A stretch of DNA of 64,000 nt from Fibrobacter sp. UWB4 (GTDB lineage: Bacteria > Fibrobacterota > Fibrobacteria > Fibrobacterales > Fibrobacteraceae): positions 62,001 to 126,000 of the forward strand of contig NZ_MWQI01000004.1 in the NCBI RefSeq assembly GCF_002210345.1. The letters run 5' to 3'. The notes beneath the pieces are model-generated. The model was not told where the DNA came from and did not search any database. It was given only the letters and a program-made list of their open reading frames with translations. A program made the position numbers and the translations under genes. Every line of letters starts with the position of its first letter. The stretch's first letter is position 1. Below, piece after piece: positions 25,621 to 34,500 of this stretch.

Positions 25621-27647
25621 GAACGATTGCTTTGCTGGGACAGCCGAATTCTGGCAAGTCCACTCTTTTTAATGCATTGACTGGTTCGCATCAGCATGTT
25701 GGTAACTGGCCTGGAAAAACGGTGGAAAGGGCAGAAGGCTTTTTCACGCAGGGCGAGGAGCTTTATCGCGTTGTCGATTTGCCGGGTAGCTATGGGCTTA
25801 CGGCAAACTCTGCCGAAGAGGTCGTAACGCGTACTTACATTGAACATGGTTACGCGGACATTGTCTGCGTTATTGTTGATGCGTCGCAGCTGGAACGCAG
25901 CCTTTACATGCTTGCGGATTTTGCGGGCGTGAAAAGCCCGGTGATGCTTGTGCTCAACATGATGGATGTTGCCGAGCAGAAAGGTAAAAAGATTGACGTC
26001 CAGAAAATCGAAAAGCTCTTGAACATTCCGGTGCTTGGCTTTACGGCGGCGAATCTGGATGGCTATCCGAAATTCTTTGAAACGCTGAATCGTGCGATTG
26101 AAAAGAAGGCTAAGATTTCGTCGGATAAAATCCGTGAAATTGCTCTACGTGAAGGCGACAAAGCGCGTGTTGCAAATCTGAAGAAGCTTGAAGATTTGAT
26201 TGCGTCTCTGAAGTTTGAAAATCGCGAAAAGTTCTGGGTAGCGTCAAAGCTCTTGGAAAATGATTCGCTTGTGCGTTCGGAAGTCGAAACGGCGGTGACA
26301 CCGGAACATTGGAAAGAAATCAAGGAAATTCTGGATTCCGAAGGTTCTGATGGCGGACTTTTGACGGGCGAAGCGAAATACCGCTTTGTTTCTGAAGTTC
26401 TTCGTGATGCATCTTCGGGCGAGGAAAAGACTGTAAAGCTTTCTCGCTTTGATAAGATTGCGACGCACCGCATCTGGGGTAAGATTGTCGCGTTCTTTAT
26501 TCTCGTGTTTACGCTTGCCGTGAGCATGATGATTGCGGTTCCGGTTATTGCGGGTAGCTTTGGGTTCCAGCATGTGGCAGAACCGTTTGTGGTCCAGATG
26601 TGTGAAAAGCTTGGCTGGTGGCCTTCTGTGGCGTCGTTTATCAATGGCGTTATCATTGGCGGCCTTGCTGTGACTGTCGCCATGATGAGCTTTGTCTTTG
26701 CGATTCTCGTGACGTTTGGCTTGATGGAAGATACGGGTTACTTGGCAAGATCTTCGTATGTGTTTGATTCGTGGCTTTCGAGACTCGGTTTGCATGGCAA
26801 GGCTTTTATGCCGCTATTTTCGGGGCTTGCTTGCACGGGCGGCGCTGTATGCGGTACGCGTGTTTTGGATACGCGTGGGCAGCGCTTGTTTGCGATGGTG
26901 CTTTTGTGGTCGATTCCGTGCGGTGCTAAAGTCTCTGTGGTGCTTTTCCTTGCGTCTGTTTTCTTTGGCTCTGCGGCTCCGCTGTTTGGCGTTGTCTATG
27001 TGGCGATGATTTTTGCGTCGTTCTGGCTCTCGTCTAGACTTTTCGGAAATAAGCTGATGCCTGTGAACGAACGCGTGGGCATGATTATGGAACTCCCGCC
27101 GTACCATAAGCCGCATTGGAAGATTTTGTTCAAGACGGTTGCTCGCAATGTCTGGGCCGTTTTCAAGAAAGCGATTGTCGTGATTTGGGTTGTGTCGCTC
27201 TTGTTCTGGCTTGTTTCGTATTCGAAAGACGGCGTTGTGGAACATAGCGTCCTTTACACGATTGGAAATGCGATTGAACCGTTTACGCAGATTTTCGGCA
27301 TGCGTTGGCAACTGTTTATCTCATATTTGGGCGGTATCTTTAGCAAGGAGGCGTCGCTTGGCGTGATGAGCGTTGTTTTCGCTAGCACAAGTGATGCGTT
27401 CTCTCTTGTTGCCCGAAATGAGGCGGGTGCAAATCTTGCCGAAATGATGCGGGCTGTGGTCTCGATCCCGGAAGCTCTCGCGTTTATTTTTGCATCGATG
27501 TTCAATATTCCTTGCGTACTTGCGATGGGAACAACGTATCGCGAAACGCATTCCCTCAAGTGGATGCTTGCGATTGCGGGTTACTATTTTGCGATTTCGC
27601 TGGGCTTGGCGTTTATAGTTTACCACATTGCATTGTGGGTGCTTTAA
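25617..27647 (+). CDS. feoB: FeoB, ferrous iron transporter
   Basis: The 676-residue inner-membrane protein starts with a G-protein domain: G1 GQPNSGKSTLFNALTG, G3 VDLPGSYGL, G4 VLNMMDVAEQ. The spacer/GDI region follows (about 170-270), and then the permease with its gate motifs: FGLMEDTGYLARSSYVFDSW with GLHGKAFMPLFSGLACTGGA, and later LGGIFSKEASLGVMSVVF. It moves Fe2+ into the cytoplasm. Length is slightly under E. coli FeoB. There is no FeoC. Its place behind a TonB receptor suggests that iron is released by reduction in the periplasm and enters through FeoB. Confidence 0.95.
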   Translation: MRTIALLGQPNSGKSTLFNALTGSHQHVGNWPGKTVERAEGFFTQGEELYRVVDLPGSYGLTANSAEEVVTRTYIEHGYADIVCVIVDASQLERSLYMLADFAGVKSPVMLVLNMMDVAEQKGKKIDVQKIEKLLNIPVLGFTAANLDGYPKFFETLNRAIEKKAKISSDKIREIALREGDKARVANLKKLEDLIASLKFENREKFWVASKLLENDSLVRSEVETAVTPEHWKEIKEILDSEGSDGGLLTGEAKYRFVSEVLRDASSGEEKTVKLSRFDKIATHRIWGKIVAFFILVFTLAVSMMIAVPVIAGSFGFQHVAEPFVVQMCEKLGWWPSVASFINGVIIGGLAVTVAMMSFVFAILVTFGLMEDTGYLARSSYVFDSWLSRLGLHGKAFMPLFSGLACTGGAVCGTRVLDTRGQRLFAMVLLWSIPCGAKVSVVLFLASVFFGSAAPLFGVVYVAMIFASFWLSSRLFGNKLMPVNERVGMIMELPPYHKPHWKILFKTVARNVWAVFKKAIVVIWVVSLLFWLVSYSKDGVVEHSVLYTIGNAIEPFTQIFGMRWQLFISYLGGIFSKEASLGVMSVVFASTSDAFSLVARNEAGANLAEMMRAVVSIPEALAFIFASMFNIPCVLAMGTTYRETHSLKWMLAIAGYYFAISLGLAFIVYHIALWVL

Positions 27648-27683
27648 GGCTTCTTCGAAAAACCCAGACTACAATAGAAGCGG

Positions 27684-27720
27684 GTATGGCGTGCCGAACG
27701 GTGCGCCATACTTGTTTTTA
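27684..27720 (+). terminator. Terminator after feoB
   Basis: GTATGGCGTGCC pairs with GGTGCGCCATAC around the tetraloop GAAC, followed by TTGTTTTTA. Stem design, loop and the 30 bases before it are nearly the same as in the terminator at 31427-31460, so the two are copies of one element. Confidence 0.8.
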
Positions 27721-27723
27721 TGT

Positions 27724-27814
27724 CTCGTCATTCTGAGCCAAAGAGTTGGGCGATTAGCCCAATCCAGTGCAGAACTTAACTGGATCCTTCATGCTACGCA
27801 TTCAGGATGACGAG
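27724..27814. repeat. REP-like inverted repeat
   Basis: CTCGTCATTCTGA (27724-27736) and TCAGGATGACGAG (27802-27814) are inverted with one mismatch, around an inner hairpin (GGGCGATTAGCCC). A related TGTCATCCTGAGC block is found at 60141. This fits a dispersed intergenic repeat. Confidence 0.5.
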
Positions 27815-27831
27815 AGCGAAAAGTTATCCTT

Positions 27832-27904
27832 GTCTAATTGGATTGTTTTAAAACTCTTTAGAGTAGAAGAATTGTAGGTGCTTAATTTATTTTTACTCGT
27901 CCAT
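27832..27904 (+). promoter_or_regulatory. Control element of TonB receptor B, shared with tonB
   Basis: The segment from GTCTAATTGGA to CGTCCAT aligns along its length with 55190-55262 before tonB. Shared blocks are GTCTAATYGGA, TTTAGAGTAGAA, and TAATTTATTTTT ending in CGTCCAT. It must hold the promoter and a common regulator site. TAGAAG/TAGAAT after TTTAGAG may be the -10. Confidence 0.55.
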
Positions 27905-27926
27905 GTTGGAATTGGGACTTTCGAAA

Positions 27927-30137
27927 ATGAAAAAGAAAATTGCGTTTTCTGTTGCGTTGTGTTCTGCTTGTGCAATTGCACAGACTGATGAAGTTACAAG
28001 CTATGACGATGCGTTCTTTGATGAACCCGCAGCAGTTAGTGAAAATCCTGCTCCTGCTGCTTCGAATTCTAAAAGCACTGCAAAACCCTCGGATATTACG
28101 GTTCTTGACGGCTTGTCTGTTGAAGATGAAAGTGAAGCGGAAACATCTCCAGTTGATACAAAGACGAAAGCTGAATCCGTCAAGGTCTTGGATACAAAGG
28201 AACTGCATGGTTCCAGTGCAACAATCGCCGAAGCGACAAATCGCTCAAGTGGCGTGAAAATCCGCCAGTCGGGCGGTCTTGGCGGCGAAAGTAAAATCAA
28301 TATCCGCGGCATGGAAGGCAAGAATGTGAAAGTCCTTGTCGATGGCGTCCCTGTGGATAATGGAAATGGCTCACTTTCAATCAATGATATTCCTATTGAC
28401 AAGGTGGATCGCATTGAAGTTTACAAGAGCTATGTGCCGGAACGCTTTGCGACGGATGGCATGGGTGGCGTGATCAATATCGTGACGCGCAATTTGCCCG
28501 AAAGTTCCATTGCTGGGTCGTATTCCTTCGGAAGCTTCAATACGCACAAGGCTTCCCTTGATGCAAAGTATGTATGGGTTGTAGATTCTACTAAACAGCG
28601 TTCTGTAGAAACAGGGCTTTCCGCTTATTACAACTATTCCGATAATGATTACAGATTTACGACGCCGTACATGGATACAACGGTGACGCGTGAACATAAC
28701 CAATACTATAGCTATAACATTGCGCCATTTGTGAACCTGAATAATTTCTGGTTCGATAAAGTTTCTGTTGGCGGCTCTTATGCTAAATCGTTTATGCAGG
28801 TGCAGGCGACTTCGCATCGAGTGGAAAAAATGACGATGGATGGTGATGGCTTGGGACTTTCTTTGGGTGTCGAAAAGTCTAAGCTTTTTTTGGATGGCTT
28901 GTCCGCAGGCCTCGCTTTTAATCTTTCTACATCTGAAGCAAATTTAGTGGATACAAGCTCTGTGTATTTTTACGGCTGGGACAAGACCGATATACGCGTG
29001 TCTGATGAACCTTTGGGTGAACGCGCTATCGGGGCGCCCTCTTTAGCCAAATACTCCAAATTTTCTATTAATGTGCCGTGGAATGTCGCTTATTCCTTTA
29101 ACGATAACCATTCCCTTACGTGGAGTGGCTTGTACAAATATGATTCCCAGAAATTTGAGGATGAGCTTACTTTGGTCCGGACGATCAATAATACGCCTTT
29201 TGATGGCTATGATTATTCTATTGTATCCGGCCTTTCCTTGGAAAACAACTTTTTTGATTCGCGTCTCCAGAATGTGCTTGGTGTGAAAGGCTTCTATTAC
29301 AAGCTGAATGCCGATAATGAAAAAGACAAGATTACTCGATTGAAAAATGAGGATATTGATAAGAAGGATTTTGGCTATAGCGAAAACATAAGATGGAAAA
29401 TTGTTGATGCCGTTGCGTTGCGCGCAGGCTTCCAGCATAGCTTGCGGTTCCCGACCCGTGATGAAATTTTTGGCGATGGACTTTATGTTGCGAGCGCCCC
29501 AACCCTGAAACCGGAAAAATCGAATAATTTTACGGCGGGCATTGATGTTGATCTGGATAAACTTCCGCTTATTTTGAAATTGTATCTTGAATGGAACGGG
29601 TTCTATTTGCTCATGGATGACCGAATTTACATTAGCCCGTTCTCTTCTACGCCACGTCCTTGCTATAACAGCTCTGGAACAAAGACGAAGGGCTTTGAAA
29701 TTGAAGCCAACATTGATGTCAATGAGTATGTGAATCTTTCGTGGAATATGACGTTCCAGGATGTGCGCAGTCGGGAAGACGACCGTACGTATGGAATTTC
29801 TAAAGGATGGATTGTTCCGAATATACCGAGATTCTATACAAATTTTGGCGTGGAATTCCATGCAGGAGACTTGTTCTTTGCTGAAGATTTCTTCAAGGTC
29901 TATTGGCTTGCGAATTATACGGATGAGTATTACTACTCCTGGAAAGTTTCAAAGAAGCAGAAACGTATAATCCCGAGCGCGTTTACGCAGGATGTCGGTA
30001 TTGAATATTCCATTTGGGCGAATAAACTCTCCTGGAATTTTGAATTGCACAATCTTATGGATGTAACAGCTTATGACAAGTTTGGTGAATCCAAGATGGG
30101 CCGCGCATTCTTTACAAAGTTGAATTTTAACATATAA
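27927..30137 (+). CDS. TonB-dependent outer-membrane receptor B
   Basis: The 736-residue paralogue of receptor A has a signal peptide (KIAFSVALCSACAIAQ), the shared post-signal motif DEVTSYDD, an acidic Pro/Ser-rich linker, a plug (VKIRQSGGLGGESKINIRGM, VLVDGVPVDNG, RFATDGMGGVINIVTRN) and a barrel ending NFNI. MKKKIAFSV is preferred to the upstream in-frame ATG at 27903, which would spoil the signal. It has its own promoter element, matched before tonB, and is followed after 14 bases by its propeller lipoprotein. Gene order is the reverse of set A. It is probably specific for the same or a related metallophore, or for one made by neighbours. Confidence 0.9.
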   Translation: MKKKIAFSVALCSACAIAQTDEVTSYDDAFFDEPAAVSENPAPAASNSKSTAKPSDITVLDGLSVEDESEAETSPVDTKTKAESVKVLDTKELHGSSATIAEATNRSSGVKIRQSGGLGGESKINIRGMEGKNVKVLVDGVPVDNGNGSLSINDIPIDKVDRIEVYKSYVPERFATDGMGGVINIVTRNLPESSIAGSYSFGSFNTHKASLDAKYVWVVDSTKQRSVETGLSAYYNYSDNDYRFTTPYMDTTVTREHNQYYSYNIAPFVNLNNFWFDKVSVGGSYAKSFMQVQATSHRVEKMTMDGDGLGLSLGVEKSKLFLDGLSAGLAFNLSTSEANLVDTSSVYFYGWDKTDIRVSDEPLGERAIGAPSLAKYSKFSINVPWNVAYSFNDNHSLTWSGLYKYDSQKFEDELTLVRTINNTPFDGYDYSIVSGLSLENNFFDSRLQNVLGVKGFYYKLNADNEKDKITRLKNEDIDKKDFGYSENIRWKIVDAVALRAGFQHSLRFPTRDEIFGDGLYVASAPTLKPEKSNNFTAGIDVDLDKLPLILKLYLEWNGFYLLMDDRIYISPFSSTPRPCYNSSGTKTKGFEIEANIDVNEYVNLSWNMTFQDVRSREDDRTYGISKGWIVPNIPRFYTNFGVEFHAGDLFFAEDFFKVYWLANYTDEYYYSWKVSKKQKRIIPSAFTQDVGIEYSIWANKLSWNFELHNLMDVTAYDKFGESKMGRAFFTKLNFNI

Positions 30138-30151
30138 ACAAAGGATAAAAC

Positions 30152-31372
30152 ATGAAAAACCTCTTTAAAAATATTTTCTTGGCGGCATCGCTGAGCCTTG
30201 CTCTTTCGGCTTGCGGTGATGACACGGGTTCCAATGCCGATGACAACGGCTCTGGAAAGGATTCTGAATCCGCTAATTATGCGCTTTCGTTTAAAGTGGA
30301 TAATGCTCAGTATTATGGCGTGGGCAAGTTCACTGATAACCAAAAGAAGCTCATTGAAAATTTTGATGAAGGTCCGTCTACTGGAACTGTTGCCTATTTT
30401 GATGGTGCAGTCTACACATTGATGGTCAGTGAGGATTTCTCGTCTACGACATTGTCTCGCTATGAACTGGATAAGAAAGGCCGTATGCCGGAAAAGGCTA
30501 CGGCAACGTACAAGATTACGTCCGGTCCGTCTCTCATGTTCATTTTTGTGGACAAAGATAAGATGTATGTCGAAGAACCGTATGGTGACAAGCTTACCGC
30601 TCTGAATCCGAAAACTTTGAAGAAATTGGGCGAGGTGAAGTTTACACCGGATAAGGGCGCTCAGCTTGCGGCTCCGAGTTCCGCAGTTATTCGCGATGGC
30701 AAGATCTATGTCTCGCTTGCTCAGATGATCGATATTGAACAGGGTGTCGGCTCCCCGTATGGTACTGTTGCTATTGTTGATATTGCTACAGATAAGGTCG
30801 AAAAGGTTATCAAGGAAGACAAGACGGCTTATCTTGGTATTTATGACGATATGAATAACACGATGGCTTTTGTTGATGAAAATGGCGATATCTACTTCTA
30901 TGCTATGGCCATGTTCGGCATGCTCGGCGAAGATTACAAGGAAGGTTATGTCCGCATCAAGAAGGGCGAAACGGAATTTGATAAGGATTACGTCCTTCGC
31001 TTGAATGAATGTGCGTATAAGGGAAAGAGAGTCGAATTTGGTGGCCTTATGACAGGTGGTGCTTATGCTGGTGACGGCAAGTATGTTGCCTTGTTCGGTA
31101 CTTTTGAAGACCCGTCGAATATGAACAATTATGAATGGCAGCCCATCCTCATTGACTTGAAGAAAAAGAAGATTACAAATCTTGACCTTGGCCCGACGCT
31201 TTCCTGGCTCGCTCCGTCAATCCACCTTGACACGGATGGAACGGTTATCTTTGGACATAACGATGGTAAAAAGTCCGCTATTTACCGTTACGATGTAAAG
31301 GCTAATAAGCTTAAAAAGGAAATGGATGTTTCTTCTGGCGATGCTTTCTTCATCGTTCCTACTAAGGACTAG
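30152..31372 (+). CDS. Beta-propeller surface lipoprotein linked to TonB receptor B
   Basis: The 406-residue lipoprotein has lipobox SLALSACGDD, an Asp/Ser linker and blades such as GTVAYFDGAVYTLMVSEDFS, DKLTALNPKTLKKLGEVKF and GTVAIVDIATDKVEKVIKE. These align in order with the blades of the protein at 21789, so the two are paralogues. It starts after AAAGGATAAAAC and shares a transcript with receptor B. Role as for its paralogue: capture of the ligand outside the barrel. This is an inference from context. Confidence 0.65.
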   Translation: MKNLFKNIFLAASLSLALSACGDDTGSNADDNGSGKDSESANYALSFKVDNAQYYGVGKFTDNQKKLIENFDEGPSTGTVAYFDGAVYTLMVSEDFSSTTLSRYELDKKGRMPEKATATYKITSGPSLMFIFVDKDKMYVEEPYGDKLTALNPKTLKKLGEVKFTPDKGAQLAAPSSAVIRDGKIYVSLAQMIDIEQGVGSPYGTVAIVDIATDKVEKVIKEDKTAYLGIYDDMNNTMAFVDENGDIYFYAMAMFGMLGEDYKEGYVRIKKGETEFDKDYVLRLNECAYKGKRVEFGGLMTGGAYAGDGKYVALFGTFEDPSNMNNYEWQPILIDLKKKKITNLDLGPTLSWLAPSIHLDTDGTVIFGHNDGKKSAIYRYDVKANKLKKEMDVSSGDAFFIVPTKD

Positions 31373-31426
31373 TTTTATTTAGGCTTATGATCTTCTAAAA
31401 AATCCAGACTCCCATAGAAGAAAAAG

Positions 31427-31460
31427 TATGACGTGCCGAACGGTGCGTCATATTTTTTAT
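31427..31460 (+). terminator. Terminator after the receptor B operon
   Basis: TATGACGTGCC pairs with GGTGCGTCATA around GAAC, followed by TTTTTT. It is a homologue of the feoB terminator at 27684. Confidence 0.85.
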
Positions 31461-31490
31461 GGTGAATGCTGGGCCAGTGCTGAAACAAGA

Positions 31491-31515
31491 AGCGCCGGGC
31501 TTTGTACCCGACGCT
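31491..31515 (-). terminator. Terminator of the NRPS operon
   Basis: On the minus strand AGCGTCGGG pairs with CCCGGCGCT (one G-T pair, seven-base loop), followed by TCTTGTTTC. It lies 26 bases past the last NRPS stop. The T-run is weak. Confidence 0.6.
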
Positions 31516-31540
31516 GATTTTTACTAAGGAGAGCTTTTTG

Positions 31541-34500
31541 CTAATAGATGAGAGTTATGAATTCCCTGATGCTCTTTGCTTGGAGAATCTGGTCGATGCT
31601 TACGGTCTTCTTGAGGTCTAGTGCAATCTTATCGACGAGTTTCATCAAGGTGATGGAATCACCACCGATAGAATAGAAGTCATCGTCAAGCGTGATGCCC
31701 GGATTCTCGAAAACGCTTTGCCAGAGTTCAAGCATTGCTTTTTCTTCATCGGAGATGTTCTCGTTTGCGGTTGCGCTTGTTGCATTTTGTGCGACCGCTG
31801 CAATGGGCGCTTCCGGAATCGGGAGCTGCTTCTTGTCAACCTTGCCGTTTGCAGAAAGCGGGAAGGATTCCATCGTGACGATTCTTGAAGGAATCATATA
31901 ACCCGTGAGCGTTTTGGATATTTCGCTCTTGAGCGTTGCTTCTGCATTTTCGATATTGGCGCCGAGAACATAGGCGATGATTTGCTTGCCGCTCCCTGGG
32001 ACATCCTTGAGTGCTGCGACGGCTCGTGTGACGAGTCCCGTGTGCATCAATGCGGCTTCGATTTCACCGAGTTCAATGCGGAATCCGTTGAGCTTGATTT
32101 GCGTATCGGAACGCCCGAGGAACTCGATGTAACCTTCGGTCTTGAGCTTGCCCAAGTCTCCGGTGCGGTAGATGCGGCCAAGTTTCGGATGGTTGATGAA
32201 TGCCTTGCTTGTCTTTTCGGGATCGTTGTTGTAGCCTTTGGCAAGACCCACGCCACCAATGTAGAGGTCGCCCTGGACTTCTGGCGGGCAGGGCTTCAAG
32301 TCAGCGTTGAGCACGTAGAATGTCTGGTTCTTCATCGGGTAGCCGTAAGGTACGCAGTCCCATTCCGGGCGTACTTCGCTGAATGGGTAGATGATGGACC
32401 AGATGGCCGCTTCGGTCGCGCCGCCGAGACTGATGAGGTCTGCCTTGCAGCCTGCATTCTTTGATGTTGTGCAAATGTCAAGCGGGATGCGGTCGCCCGA
32501 AAGGAGGACCTTGCGGAGCGAAAGATTCCTTGAATCGTTTGCAGAAATGCGGTGTTTCATCGCCATGTCGAAAAGCACGGGGACAGAATTCCAGACGGTC
32601 ACGTTCTGTGTACTGAGAACTTCGCAGACTTCGCGCATGTCGCGCGCGTCGCTCACTAAAGCGAGCTTTGCGCCGCTGCTGAGAGCGCCGAATATGTCGT
32701 ACACGGAAAGGTCGAAGCAAATCGAAGAAATGCCGATGAGCGCGTCGTTTTCGTTGAGGGCGAGTCGTTCGTTGACATCGATAATCGTATTTGCGGTCGC
32801 CCCGTGCTGCATGATGACGCCCTTGGGCTTGCCTGTGCTACCGGATGTGTAGATGATGTAGGCTTCGTCTTTGGGCGTGTTGATTGCCGGAAGTGCTTTG
32901 TTGCTGTAGCTTAAGATTCCCTTGGATTCGAGATAGGACTTTTTCAGCAGGAATTTGCAGTTGCCATCTTGCATGATGAAGTCTACGCGTTCTTTTGGGT
33001 ACGAAACATCGATTGGAACGTAGACGCCGCCTGCCTTGAGAATGCCGAGAATGCTTGCGATTGTTTCCGGGATGCGCTCGCCGAGAACGGCAACGCGGTC
33101 ACCGCGAATGACTCCGTTATCGTGGAGGTAATTGGCGATGCGGTTCGAAAGAATGTCGAGTTCCGCGTAGGTAAACGCTGAATCTTTCCCGACAACGGCC
33201 GTGCGGTCCTTGAAGTTCTGCATGGCGTTATTGACAAGCCCATGCAGCGTTTTTACAGGAGTTGCACCGACAGCGGGGTTGTAGTTATTCCATACGTTCT
33301 TGAGTTCCGGGAAATGGAGCTTGTTTTCGCCGTTGGCGATGTAACGGATGTTTTCGACAAAGTCCTTGAAAATCTGGTCGATGATTTCAGGCTCGAAAAT
33401 TTCCTTGACGACATCCCAGGTCACATAGAGCTTTTTGCCCATTTCTCCAATTTGGTTGTCAATGAAAATTTGCGGAGTCTGCGAAATGGAATAGCGCAAC
33501 TTGCCAAGAACTTCATAGTAGTTTTCTGGCGCGTCAAACAAGACGCAGGTGAAGACCACGGGCAAAATGGCCTTGCCGAACTGGTTCCTTGATTTGGCGA
33601 GTTCACGCATGATTTCGGTGCCGTCGTAAGACAAGTGCTCAAGACCGTCCATGATGCGCGTCTGCACGTCGGAAGCCTGTTTCCACAAGTCGTTTTCGTT
33701 CATCGAAAGTGCGAGTGGCAAGAGCTTCGTAAAGTCACCGATGATTTTTTCGACGTCCTTGTGGAACGGCTTGCGCTCGAATGCGGTCAGGTTCAGCACC
33801 ATGTCTTGCTGGTTGCTCCAGCGTTCAAGAACCTTGGCGTAGATGGTGCAAAGCAGTGCTGACGGCGAAATGCGATGCTCTTTGGCGACCTTCTTGAAGT
33901 TGCTCCAGGTCTTTTTGCAGATAACATCTTGCTTTCGTACGATTGTGTATTCGGTGCAATCCGAAACTTTTTGCGCAAGCGGCACATGCGGGTATTCGGG
34001 GAATGTCGGCAATCGTTCCATCCAATACGCCTTATCTTCTTCATAGCGCTTTTCATCGCGAGAACGGGAAAGGTCGCGGACGTAGCGCTCGTAGGAGTAG
34101 CCGATGCGTTCTTCGAACGGCTGCTTGCGCAAAATGCGTCCCAGATCCGAGAAGAAAATCTGCATGCTGTCGCCGTCGCAAACCATCAAGTCGAAACTCA
34201 CGAAAACGGTGCGGGTATCTTCGCCGTAATCGACGGCCTTGAAGGTGAATAGTGGCCATTCGTCGTGCTTGTATATGTGGTGCGAAAGATCGTTCCTGAT
34301 TTTGAGTGTCTCGGTTTCACGTTCTGCCGAGGTGCATTTCACGACTTCCATCTTGTAATCGGGAACGTCGGTGAGAACCTTCTGCGTACCGTTGGGGAGG
34401 AAGATTGCGCGGAATGCGTCGTGCTTTTTTACGACTTTGCGGATGGCGTTTTCGATTTCGGGAACAGTGTATTGCGATTCGATTTCGAAGTAATAATGCG

